DNA of 64,000 nt from NCBI GenBank assembly GCA_012845835.1, contig JABAKD010000002.1, positions 23,788,518 to 23,852,517 of the forward strand, written 5' to 3'. The notes under the pieces were generated by a model that saw only the letters and a program-made list of their open reading frames with translations, did not search any database and was not told where the DNA came from. The position numbers and the translations under genes are program-made. This stretch comes from Undaria pinnatifida. Taxonomy: Eukaryota > Sar > Phaeophyceae > Laminariales > Alariaceae. This document shows positions 29,190 to 40,700 of this stretch, in pieces. How positions within the stretch are numbered: position 1 is the stretch's first letter; the number at the start of each line of letters is the position of its first letter.

Positions 29190-29501
29190 TGTTGGTTTGT
29201 GCTTGTATCAAAGTCTGATTGGGATATTATTTGTGGTTTGTGAAACCGTATCGCATCTTCGGAGATGCGGCGGAACCAGGTTGTTCCCCCGAGAGATGAT
29301 AATAAAATTGTATGTGGTCTCCAATCTCTCATGATTGGGGCCACCACGCGGCTGGGGAGGAAAAGCCCCACAACCGCACTTCAAAACTCCACTTCGAAAC
29401 TCTACTCTGCTCTTCCCTTTCGAGCCCGAGGGCTCTCCGAATTACGTGACTTCTGACTCCGCGAGCCAGCCTGTGCCCTTAACACCTGGGTTCATCGATT
29501 A
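29190..29501 (+). repeat. Copia 3' LTR
   Basis: Same length and ends as the 5' LTR. Differences include AAG to AGG near 29280 and several changes around CTTTCGAGCCCGAGGGC. Confidence 0.93.
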
Positions 29502-29750
29502 GAAGGGACGACACCTTGTCCAGAAGCTGGAAAATAGATGTGTGTGAAAAAAAAAGGTGGGGGAGGAGCATAGGCTTCTTCGCTTGCTCCGGCCGTGTGA
29601 ATGGTTTATTGCCTAGAGAGATACACTAGTGAACTGGGGTGACGGAAGAGAAGCACAGGCTTGCTTCGGTCAAACAGGTGGCTACGGCTACGGTTACGGC
29701 TACGGTTACGGTTACGGTTAGGTAATTGGGGTTAGGGTTCGGGTTAGGTA
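29502..29750 (+). repeat. 380-bp array (right part, after Copia insertion)
   Basis: It continues the third unit from GAAGGGACGACACC through the GGCTACGGTTACGG run to GGGGTTAGGGTTCGGGTTAGG. Together with the left part it gives one full unit, which shows that the Copia element landed inside it. Confidence 0.9.
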
Positions 29751-31085
29751 TGCGTGCGGTCAAATACCATAGTGTTGATTTGTTGCGTCGTTTCGCGTTC
29801 CAAGCTTTAGCATAGGCAGAACTCGATAACCTGCAACATGCACTAATTTTTTTTTTGTATTATGAAATAGTTTACAGGCTGCGTCGTCCGACCTATTTGG
29901 CAACGACGCTTACATGTTTGACTTGTTTTCTTGGCTGGCTCCTCTCGGCAGGATTGCCAGAAGCCGACTTCTGCCAGGCAAAACTCGTTTGTCAGAGGTT
30001 GTACCGGTACGGAGCTTGGGGGTGGGGGCGGGAGGTTGTTCGCCTCTGTTACTATCAATATCTGGATGAGCACGTTTTTGTGTGATGTGACAAGAGTTTT
30101 CGCTTCGGGTAGAGGCTGCGGCATCTGCCTATTTGGAAACAGGAGCGTCATGAATAGCTGCTCTCGGCGGGGTTGCCAGCAGCCTCTTTCTGCCGGGGGG
30201 AAAACTGGTTCTTCAGGTAAGGTGTACCATTATAGACAGTTTTGGGTGGGGTTAGAGCTTGTTCCCTTCTTGTTGTACAGTGACTGGACGAGCTTTTCTT
30301 TGTGGTATGATAAGGGATTTTATTATTTGAGTTTTATCACAACACAAATAGGCGCCGTCCCCAGGGGTTTGGTGACAAAACGCGTAACTACTAATGTCGT
30401 TTTCGCGAATCCGAGTCCCCCATGGAATGCTTTCTTTTGCCAAAATTGGCGCGTAGATAGCGCCTACCGTGTGTACGGTCAAATCGACGCGTGTCGACGA
30501 GGAAAGAAATTGCTGACTCCTTCTCGCGATAAAAATGAAGGCATGCACCATAGTGGAGGGGGGCTGGGGGGGGGGGGTGCGTGCTATGTGACCCTGTGAC
30601 CCCGGGTTTGAGTTTCCATAAAAAGGGAGGGAGCTGGAGAAAAAGTTGCAAAGACAATAGATGGGATCTTTTACAAAAAACACGTTGAAGCTCAGAGGTC
30701 TTCGTGGCAGGGTGATGAGCAATGTTGACAGCGAGCTGGATCCACTCAATGGGTTTTCGTGCTCGTAAAGCATCTCGCATACAATAGACAACCGAATCCA
30801 ATTTGAAGCTTTAAAGCATCATCACGTGGAGCTTGCACGGCATGTCCCCTGCATCTCCTTCAGGTGATTTTGTGTTGTAATGCGGCGGTCGTGGCACCGT
30901 CGTGACGCCGCTACTTTGCGGACAGCCACCTTGGCAGGCAAGAATGTGTTACAATGCCAACGAAACAAATGTGTAGTTATGACAAATACGTCAGCGGTGA
31001 TTTTTTTTTTTGCTAGCTGCAGACATCGGGAACGAGTCACCTCGCGGAAGGAGTGCAGAAGATTCTAATGAGTTTCTGAGCTCCA
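29751..31085. other. Intergenic sequence between the converging genes
   Basis: It contains a diverged relative of the SINE body (GCGATAAAAATGAAGGCATG near 30528, followed by a G-run). Two similar blocks share TCTCGGCAGGATTGCCAGAAGC and TCTCGGCGGGGTTGCCAGCAGC with CTTCTGCC (29942 and 30162). No gene is supported. Confidence 0.45.
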
Positions 31086-31090
31086 AAACG

Positions 31091-31490
31091 TGAGGAAATC
31101 AATCTTTTTTTTTTTCTCACCCGAAACATGACTTCGAAGGCGTTCGCTCGCGCAATTCCGACCCCAAACTTGAGGAAATCAATCATTTTTTTTTTCTCGT
31201 CCGAAACATGACTTCGAAGGCGTTCGCTCGCGCAATTCCGAACCCAGACGTGAGGAAATCAATCGATTTTTTTTTCTCACCCGAAACATGACTTCGAAGG
31301 CGTTCGCTCGCGCAATTCCGACCCCAAATGTGAGGAAATCAATCATTTTTTTTTTTCTCGTCCGAAACATGACTTCGAAGGCGTTCGCTCGCGCAATTCC
31401 GACCCCAAACGTGAGGAAATCAATCCATTTTTTTTTCTCGTCCGAAACATGACTTCGAAGGCGTTCGCTCGCGCAATTCGACCAACGCTT
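31091..31490. repeat. 80-bp tandem array, five copies
   Basis: Units contain GTGAGGAAATCAATC, a T-run, CCGAAACATGACTTCGAAGG and CGTTCGCTCGCGCAATTCCGA, spaced 80-81 bp. Single related units occur at 14030, 15230 and 50500, and inverted at 21130, 31690 and 37570. Confidence 0.95.
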
Positions 31491-31912
31491 GTACGCGCTA
31501 AGGAAAAAAAAGAAAAAGAGTCATCCGACGGTAGCGGTTGCAGCTGTATGATTGCGCCAAAAAGCCCCTGGGCGATTGAGCTCCTCATGTATGCGAGGAA
31601 CTGCCGGTTAATGAAGCAATTTCACGCGTGGGTGCATGCTGTTTTGGGACTACAGTAAGGCATAGAAGCTTGGTCGGGTCGTGCGGACGAATGCCTTCGA
31701 AGTCATGTAGTATTGGGTGAGATATTGAGCTGAGCTCCGCTTGTGAGGAGAGCTCAGGGACTGATGCTGCACCGCGACCGTGGGGTGGCTCTCCGTGAAC
31801 GTATCAGACTAGCGGGTAGTTCCTCGATTGAGGAGGTCAACCAATCAAAAGCCAGCCCAGAAAAACACGCATGGCCCGTAAAGTGCAACGCCCCTACCGC
31901 GCTATGGCGCAC

Positions 31913-32192
31913 GCTACGATAGAGGTACCTGGTAGCACTTTTTGGCTACTTTCGTTTCTGAAATGACGAGGCTCCTTAACCCAAAATCGTCGGGAAAAAA
32001 AAAACGCCTTTTTTTGCATGATTTTCTCGTTGCACTATAATATACCTTCTGCCATGAGATTTTTTCATCCGGGTACTACTACTACGTAGCAGCTTTATTT
32101 TTCTCTCCAAACCAGTTTTTTGGGAGGGGTGTCTTGAAGCTCCGAAAGTGAGGGGTAGTATTAAGAAAAAAGTGGGACACCTCTATCGTAGC
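31913..32192. mobile_element. MITE-A copy 2
   Basis: A 280-bp element bounded by GCTACGATAGAGGTACC and its near-inverted match GACACCTCTATCGTAGC. The interior is closely related to 22541-22801, in the same orientation. It is non-autonomous, and the superfamily cannot be assigned from the ends alone. Confidence 0.85.
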
Positions 32193-32557
32193 CCGCGTCT
32201 TGGGTCTTACAGGGGTGGCTCAAACGTCGTCGCTGTGTTTTTGACAAGCTAGCATACAACGCTGCTTGCTGCGTCTTCGAATCGTAGCAGTTTGAACATC
32301 ATCCCGATATGAACCATGAAGTACGATTGGTTTGCTTGGAATATACATATATAGTCTATGTACGTAGCCGATTGTTTTTCATCCTATAGAGACAAACCAA
32401 AAAAGTACACTCTTAGGAGATGATAAGCCGTTGGAGCGCCCGGGGATAGAGAACATGTGTACGGTTCGGGCACGAATAACACGCGGAGCTGGCTTGACGA
32501 AAACGTGTTCGAAAGGGACGGACGCTATGCAGGGAAACCTTTTGATTGCTACCAGTA

Positions 32558-32753
32558 TGCAGTAGTGTTCCTTCTATTGTGCTGGTATATGCTGTTAATA
32601 GTCGGAAACACCGGCACTATAGCGGCAACCCGCACTACTCCGCGTACTGTCACTGACAGTTGTTCCCATCTGTGCGGAACGCTTTCGCGGGCACTATAGC
32701 GGGAAACCGGCACTACTCAGCCGGCGCTACATACAGAGGGACCATTGCTGAGC
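32558..32753. mobile_element. CAGTAGT-type MITE, copy 1
   Basis: The left end GCAGTAGTGTTCCTTCTATT is matched inversely by the right end CAGAGGGACCATTGCTGA. The interior has two CGGCACTATAGCGG-like blocks and CCCGCACTACTCCGCG. It is related to 56785-57541 and 47455-47655. Confidence 0.65.
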
Positions 32754-32799
32754 TGATTTCACCCCAACGACGACACGGTTTCACGCCGAATCTATAGAC

Positions 32800-33050
32800 G
32801 ACTGATTCTACGATAGCCGCCGCAAAAACCAGCGATTGTCTTTAACGAACGTTTCATGGCTCCTCGACACGAGAAAGGATGATATGAAAAATGAAATCTC
32901 CACATATTTGTTTGTTTGGAAAGGACGATCGAACGATGACGTCGGGGGGGCAAGGGGCACCGTGTTTCAGGAGATACGGCCAGAGCTGGTTTCGAAACCG
33001 GCGATTTTGTCAAATAAATGTTGGGGGGGCTACCGTAGAACGACTCAGAC
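32800..33050. mobile_element. MITE-B copy 1
   Basis: The ends GACTGATTCTACGATAGCC and GGCTACCGTAGAACGACTC are inverted matches. The interior shares TTTCATGGCTCCTCGACACG, GACGTCGGGG and TTTCAGGAGATACGGCC with 40714-40990. Confidence 0.8.
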
Positions 33051-34550
33051 TATATCCATCAACGGAGGATATTCCGTAACAGTTGTCTTTTCTTCTCAAA
33101 CCGACTATGAAGGAGATATAACGAAGAGAAATCGCGCCAAAAAATAAAAAAAAAGGAACACAAGCTTAGCTCATGGTAGTAGGGCCCTTTTTTTTCGGCA
33201 AATTCGACGCAAATTCGACCAGTACTGGGTATGTTTGCCGCACCTTCTGCGCGATAAATATGAGGGCACGTACCGCGGACGGGAAGGGACGACACCTGTG
33301 ACCACGGCTTGTTCAAAGGGTGCAAAGCAAATATGATCGCTGTTGAGTAAGATACAAGAACAAAACAAAAAAAAGTACGGCCCACAATGGGTCCGAGAAG
33401 AGCGTGTGTGTAAAGTCGCAGCGATCCCATCGATGTCAGTAAAAAGTAAAGATAGCGACGCAGTTTGATGCTGGAACGGCTCAATCCAGGTGACCCGATA
33501 TTTTGCTATCATTCTGTCCTTTATGCAGCCATGTGGCGCATTGTGTTGCGCATACCGCGCGTTAGACTGTCAGGTATGTATGTTTTATGTCCGTCCATGC
33601 TCACGGTGTTGTAAGTTTGTTGCTGTTGCGTTGTGCGCGGTGTCTTGATTGCCCCGGCAGCTACATCAACAGGTGTTTGTAGCGTGTATGTGTGCTGCTG
33701 TGGTACGCGAGCTACTGATAGCGGTATAACTTCCAACAACGAATGTGTTTGGACGCAAAAAATCCTGGACCTGTTTATGAGGACTCCGCGCGGAGGTTCA
33801 AAACCTAAAACATGTTACAGATCAGCCACCCACTACCCAAGGTCAAGCTTGATTCAATCGGATAGGTCTGGAGGAAGTAAGGCCGTATTTACCATGTGGG
33901 GGATACATGATGACCGCAATATCTAATTTCTCCCTGGATCGTATGATAGACGCTTGTTTCCCGGGAAAAATGCGTGGGAGCGAGACGCTTTCTGACTCTT
34001 CGTCCCCCAGTGTTCTTCCTTGTTGCGAGCGAATATGGGTCGTAAAAACATTCTGTCCATCTCCTATTTGTTGGATGATCACGTTTGGCATCCAGAAATC
34101 AATGTGTAGCATACGTTTCAAAGTATCAAAAAGCTATGCATTTGTTTCCCTTTCACGTCTATGCCTGGTGCGGAGCGAAAACAATGTTCCCTATTGAAAA
34201 GAACACAGAGCCACGGTACAAGAAACGCAAAACCTAAAAAAGAAATACTCCACGATATTCACGATTGGAAACGCTCCTCAGTGAGCGCAAACAAAAAAAA
34301 GTGCACAAAATAGGTACTGGTGCACCAGGTATCGACGAAATCGAACGGTAGAACTTACACCTGGCGTAGTATTAATACACGGAGGATCATACACAACAGT
34401 AATCAGAACCTACGATATACACAAAAAAAAACTATATATTCCCCTGTTTTTCACGTTTTCACCAACCATGTTTGGTCCCGAGTACGATGTTCTCCAATAC
34501 TAGTAAAAGTTTACCTAAAAAAGGATCGTGGCTACAAGAACGTTAACACA
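33051..34550. other. Intergenic sequence, no gene recognised
   Basis: Around 33230-33330 it has a partial SINE body (CTGCGCGATAAATATGAGGG, GGGACGACACCTGTGACCAC). The rest is unique-looking. The stretch just before 34556 should hold the polyadenylation signal of the - strand gene, but I cannot point to it. Confidence 0.4.
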
Positions 34551-34555
34551 CATCA

Positions 34556-34759
34556 TCAACCTCCCCCTTCCAACAAGAGTGGTTCGCCCCCATCTCCACC
34601 CGCGTCCGGCTGCAAGCCGTCGTACGGGCCCAAACCGAACGAGTTCTCGATTGTGTCATCCGCCCCCGCCCCCGTCCCGTCTTGCGCGAAGAGCCACTCG
34701 CTCATATCGAACGCCTGGTAGCTGACTGCGTAATGACCGGCGGTCTGCCCCGCCTTGTT
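34556..34759 (-). CDS. Scaffold gene exon m: last ankyrin repeat and stop
   Basis: The terminal exon (204 bp) starts in phase 0 after TTTCTCAG and ends in TGA at 34558-34556. It encodes NKAGQTAGHYAVSYQAFDMS, the repeat that continues NPNHQ of the exon before, and ADDTIENSFGLGPYDGL, a closing motif I associate with this ankyrin family. A short Gly-rich tail follows. Confidence 0.92.
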   Translation of the reverse strand, partial: NKAGQTAGHYAVSYQAFDMSEWLFAQDGTGAGADDTIENSFGLGPYDGLQPDAGGDGGEPLLLEGGG

Positions 34760-37700
34760 CTGAGAAAGGGCGGGGAAATGATGCACCGGGGGAACAACGT
34801 GAAGTGTGGTGAGCTTAACGCCTTGAGAAGTGAAAACCCGTTTTCGGGGACAAACTTACTTGGAATAAGTACACATATGAAGGGGTTTGGGGGCTCTGAA
34901 GGGGTTAGTTACCAAAGCTTCGTCTGTACCTATCCGCCTGGGGATAAAAAAGAAGGAAAAAAAAGGGGGCGGCGGGGTTTTCGTCGGAAGGGACAGGAGG
35001 CGCGGGGGGGGGGGGGGGCTGGAGGGGGGTCTCGTTTCGTGCATGGCTGTAATCGTATGGTCATAGACCGCCGCATCCCTGCAACAATCCCGGGAAGGAG
35101 CGCATCAAGTTTTTTCACGGACCAGGCAAACATCGCGTGCCCCGAGCGCAAAGCGCTGTGAGATGGTCGGTGATTCGCATGAAGGTTGACCAAAAACCGC
35201 TCGTAAGGCGAAATCTCGGAACCTTTACGTACTACTTTTTTGCGCATGCATGGCAGCTTTGGCGGCAGCAGGCGGGGAGGGAGGGAGGGATGAGGGAGGG
35301 AGAGAGGGAGGGGGGGGAGGGAGGGAGCCGCGAAGAACCAGGGCTATTGCCTGTAACGATTTTATTGACAATTGTTCCATGACAACAACGGGCACGTATT
35401 GCGATGCTCGTGCTGTATCCCGCACCAATGCTGTGTATACGAGCAGCGTTTTACGCGGTGGTAGCACGGTGCGATGAAGGTAAACCTTGAAAAAAAAAGG
35501 CACCAGGTTTCTCTCAAGTGACTTCTCTCAAGTGAAGACTTCTACATTTCACACGAACATCGACCTGAAAAAAAAAAAACGGCACCCTGGTTGGGGGGGG
35601 GTGTACTCAGTTTGTGCATGGCCGTAGTCGTATGACCATAGACTCTCGCATCCCTACTATGCCGGGACGGAGCACGTCGGGTTTTTCACCACCCAGGCAG
35701 ACATTGCTTGCACCAAGCGCGAAGCGCCGTGAGGTGCTCGGCGAGTCGCATGAAGGGTGAACCGCCTCCTTCCAAGAACCGCTCGTAAGACGGACTTTGA
35801 CACCTTGTGCCTGCTTTCTTGCTTCTGGGTGACAGCGCCAATGAGTTCTATATTGTTTTCTGGTGTGACCAATCCAGAGACAGCAACAGGTGTTACTATG
35901 TAACTGCCTCGTGGGCGCCTTACCCTATTCACACTACGTGATGCGATCATTCCCCTTGTGCGGAGTTAGGGTCCTCCACACCCCGCACAATATGATCTAA
36001 CTCGAGAAGCATCATGGTGACCGCCGCCAAAAAAACAAACAAAACAAAACAAAGGTACCCTGGTTCTCTAGCTCACGCCGCGATTGGCATGTTTTACAGC
36101 GTCGTCGTTGCCAAACAAACCTACGGTAACGGGGTCACGTTTTTTTTTTTTTTTCGCAGTGACTCGGGGTCACTCGCGCGAGTGCCCCCCCCCCCCCCCC
36201 CCCCCCCGCCGTTCCTTGGAGTTCTTAAAGCGTTGGTGTTGCTTTAACTTCGCGATTGATATCCGCAAAATGGAAACGGTTAGCTATGCGCTGCGCCAAA
36301 GCAAATCGCATGAAGCTTTTTCGCATTTTCGCCAGTGAGGTACAAGAGTCACCCGTTCGAGTGGCTCAAACCCAGTAGTCGTGGAAACAGGGGGTTACCC
36401 TCCCACGACCGTGGGCAAGGTCCTGAGCAAAAACAAAATAGGGTGCAATCCGAAACGAAAAAAATGAAATCCGTCGGAAAATCCCCTGGCCTCTAGGGGT
36501 ACACGACGCCCGATATCGTGAAACACAAAATCGGTCGTAGCCGAACAGGAATACGTCATTCCCCTTTGGAGGGGGCCTCGTCACACGTCATACAATGGTT
36601 AGGCCGAAACGTGCTCAAAATACTACTTCCATGGAAGCTTCCACCACTTTCATCGAAGCTTCCGCGACTTCCATTGAAATTTCCATCACTTCCATGGAAC
36701 CTCCCATGGGCTTCCACCAGGAAAGAGAGTAAGGTATAGCCCCGTGACGTCACAAATATTGAGACCGAAACGTTATCGTATTTTACCCCGATCGTATACC
36801 CACGTGTTTTCTGTAGGAAGGATAGCATTGTTGTGTAACATAATAGAGGGGTTTCCATGTAAAATTGGCTTTCCGTGTATGTACGTAAACTAGGGAAGAT
36901 CACGGTGGAAGCTGTCGTCGATCCCACTCCTCTCTAGAGCCTGAGGTCGGGCTGTTGGTTCAAGAACGAAAGCATCCCTCCCCCACCTCATCTTGTCAAA
37001 CGAAAGGTTATGAGCCTCGATACGCTGGGTGCGATCTCCTCCACTATCATCCCGTCAAACGAAAGCACGCGTCACATACAGCGTACATTCGCCCCCCCCC
37101 CCTCCCCCCCCCCCCCCCCCCCCCCGCCTCACCCCCCCTTCGCCCCCCCTCCCGCCCCTTCCCCCTCCACCCCTCCCCTCCCACCATCCCCCCCTCCCAA
37201 CAAACCTGGTGGTTGGGGTTGGCGCCCTTGTTGACCAAAAGCTTGGAGATCTTGAGGTTACTGTTTTGGACAGCTATCATTAGAAGTGTGTTGCCGTGGT
37301 CGTCCGTCTTGTTCAGGTTGAACGGCTCCTGGGGTCGCAAGAAACCGTCGTCGCGGGGAGCGAGAGTCGTCCACCCCACGCGGTAGGACGGTGGGGGGTT
37401 ATTGCACTTTTGTTTTGGGGGGGGGGGGGGGGGGAAAGTATACCTTACCGGTTGAGACCCTCAAGTGTGAAACAACTATATCTTTAAGTGTGATAAGTTT
37501 TTATGAGCGTATTCGTGTGAGGACTATCAATAGCGCATCTATTAACAGACGTGTCGGTCGGGCTGCCCGAACGAATGTGTCCCCAAGTCATGTTTCGAGT
37601 GAGATGTTGAGTCCCCCATGCCAGGTGCTCTCAATCTTGTTAGAAACTTCTGCTGCACCCCTAGCGTTGGATTACTCGTGAGAAGCATATGGAAGGGGGC

Positions 37701-40700
37701 GAGCAACTGCTCACGTGTATATAGGGCGGGAGGGGTATAGAGTACGGCACGCAATACGACGAAGGCTGGGCTGCGGTGGCGCAATCAGCGCAGAGACCGT
37801 ACGCGTACGGCTATATATACTTCGAAGTACCAGGTATGCGGTTTAAACCTTTGGGCTATGGTAGTGGAACCGTCGGCAATCTTGCCCCATTATTGTCCAT
37901 GAGACACCGGGGCAAGGCGAGTGTGACTCCAGGCGTCGCGAGCAGATACGCTCTGAGTTCACGCCGTACACGTTCAGTTTGCGCCTCTGCCTTGCGGCAC
38001 AAGTGTATGCAAGCAAGAGCTAAACAAGCATGTGTGGTAAAATTGTGTTTTCTTTTTCTTCTTCTTTTTTGCGGAGCGACACAAACACATCAATTGACGC
38101 GCCACCGGTTTTTATGTACTGCCCGCGCCTACCTGCTCGTACGCTTCGACGTACGCGGTGCCGTAGTCGGGCACGTACGGCACACGAACAATGTTCACGT
38201 CGAACCGGCGCTCCGGCAGCGGCTCCAGTATCTCGCGGACCTGCTTGTACTTGCCTGTGGAGCACGTTTGCGCGAAAACATCACCAGACGAAATGTTACC
38301 ATGGCGTGGATTGCTGCCATTCAGATTGTTTTAGATACAGATACGGTAAAGGTTGGCGGTGCGCCCTAAGCGCCCCTCTGCTTTTCTTAGACGCGTTTGG
38401 TTTTTGCTCGTTTTTCGTGTTTGGCTGCGATGAAAACCACCTCTCGGTCCGAAACTCCCTCTTCGTGCTCCCAGCTTTTCTTAGACGCGTTTGGTTTTTG
38501 TTCGTTTTTCGTGTTTGGCTGCGACGAAAACCACCTCTCGGTCCGAAACTCCCTCTTCGTGCTCCCAGCTTTTCTTAGACGCGTTTGGTTTTTGTTCGTT
38601 TTTCGTGTTTGGCTGCGACGAAAACCACCTCTCGGTCCGAAACTCCCTCTTCGTGCTCCCAGCTTTTCTTAGACGCGTTTGGTTTTTGTTCGTTTTTCGT
38701 GTTTGGCTGCGACGAAAACCACCTCTCGGTCCGAAACTCCCTCTTCGTGCTCCCAGCTTTTCTTAGACGCGTTTGGTTTTTGTTCGTTTTTCGTGTTTGG
38801 CTGCGACGAAAACCACCACTCGGTCCGAAACTCCCTCTTCGTGCTCCCCGACACTTACTGCGCCGGGTGCACCTTCGACCGCGCTCCCGCGGTTTACTGA
38901 GTCAACCGTGGCTACCATTCAAAAGGAGGCGAACCTCTGCTTTCGAACCCTAGAAATCCTAAGGTCCTGGATTCGATTCTCACCGTGTTGCCAGCCACTT
39001 TTAAGTTTTTTAGATTTGTTTTTTACTTGATAGATCTATGCATTCGTACCAGCAGGTATCAGGCAAATACCGTATTTTATCTTGCCCCCCCCCCCCAAAA
39101 AGAAGTCATACTGGCATTGTCGCGAGTATATGACGTGGTGCTGCTGTCTGCCGCATGCACTACTACTGCTGCTGCTGCTATAAGTATTGATGCTTGCTGA
39201 TTTTTGTTGGTACTGGAGTGTTTGCTTGTATTCGCCCGAAATGCCAGCGCTCGTATTAGTACCGCCACTGCTGCCGGCGAAAGCTTCGGTGGAGGGGTAC
39301 TTTATGCGGCCGTTTTTTGCGATATCTCAGGGTTACTCGCGCGAGTGGCCCCGCTGTTCCTTGGCGGTCGTGGGCTTTCGTGCTGGTTTATTTTTGCGAC
39401 ATGACTCCGCAATGGAATGGTTTAGCTACGGTGGGGTAGCAATTCGCTTGATGAACTATTTTCGTTGGTGCGGTACGGAGCCACTCGTACGAGTGGCTCA
39501 CATCCAGTATTGAAAAAGGGTAGGATACTACAATACCATAGTCTATGGACGAGTGCTGCTGCTGCTGCTGCACGAACGAGTACCACTTTATTTCGTGCAG
39601 GTTCAGGAGGGAAGAACGGTGTAAATGAACGAGATGAGAGCGATCGCCGGTGATGGTCTTTGCGGCGTTTCGATCGGTTTGTTGGTTATATAGCACTACT
39701 CACTGGCCCACGTAGTCACATGACTACGTGGGCCAGTGGGTAGTTTTGTATAACCAACAAGGTTAGCTTTCCGGTAACGTGTTTCGTTTGCGCGGGCAAC
39801 TGCTGTGCTTTCGCTTTTGCTTTTTGCGTGCTACACATGGTTTGTGCCAGATGACGATCTTTGTTTCATTGGTTTTCCGTCTCCCCTTTCTCTTCGCTCA
39901 CATGCAGTTTGTTTTATACGCTACCCTTGGCAGTACTATGTTGCCTTCACGGCCTGGATTCGCCTACCCTGGTACATACTATAACACATCCTCCTTGCCA
40001 TTACATCAGCCCGCCGCGGCGAAGCCCTGTTGTGCATTGTCCTATTGACAATGTACAACATTAGTTTCAACATCGATCACTCATAAACATCCATTGATTC
40101 TGTCGCACTAATACAGCAAGAAATAACAAAGATAGCAATCACAACAATGACCGTAGTGATAACAGTCATAACAATGATAACGATGATAACAATGACAACA
40201 ATGATAACGATGATAACAATGACGACAATCATAACAATCATAACAATGACAACAATGATAACAAAGATAGCAATGAGAGCAATGATACAATGATAACAAT
40301 GATAACAATCACAACAATCATAGCAATCATAACGATAATACTCGAAGTAACAATCAGAACAATGACAACATTGAGAACATTGAGAACAATGAGATCAATG
40401 GTGCAATGATAACAATGAGAACCATAACAAATGGTAACAATGACAAAACAACAATAACGATGATAACATTGATAAAAATTACAACAATGATAACAATGAC
40501 AACAACAATGATATCAATTATAATAATGATAACAATGACAACAATGACAACAACTACAACAATAACAACAATGACAACAAAGGCAACAACGACACCGAAC
40601 ATTTGGTTGTTTTTCTGGAGGCCTTCCCCTTAGTATCTCCTCACAGTCGATGCCCTCCTACTCTCCAACGAAAGCACGTCGCATGAAACTGCACGTCGCA

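Larger units (their letters stand above)
24879..29501 (+). mobile_element. Copia-type LTR retrotransposon, rearranged
   Basis: Two 312-bp LTRs (24879-25190 and 29190-29501) differ at about a dozen positions by eye (around 4%). Between them lie gag, an inverted partial gag, an integrase C-terminal fragment, and reverse transcriptase-RNase H. Protease and the integrase core are missing, so it cannot move on its own. It is inserted in the 380-bp array. The flanks GAAGAACG and GAAGGGACG suggest, but do not prove, a short target-site duplication. Confidence 0.95.

Noticed and set aside
38397..38953. Series of similar ~91-residue open frames
   Set aside because: They restart every 94 bp in a tandem array whose unit is not a multiple of three, so no continuous protein is encoded.
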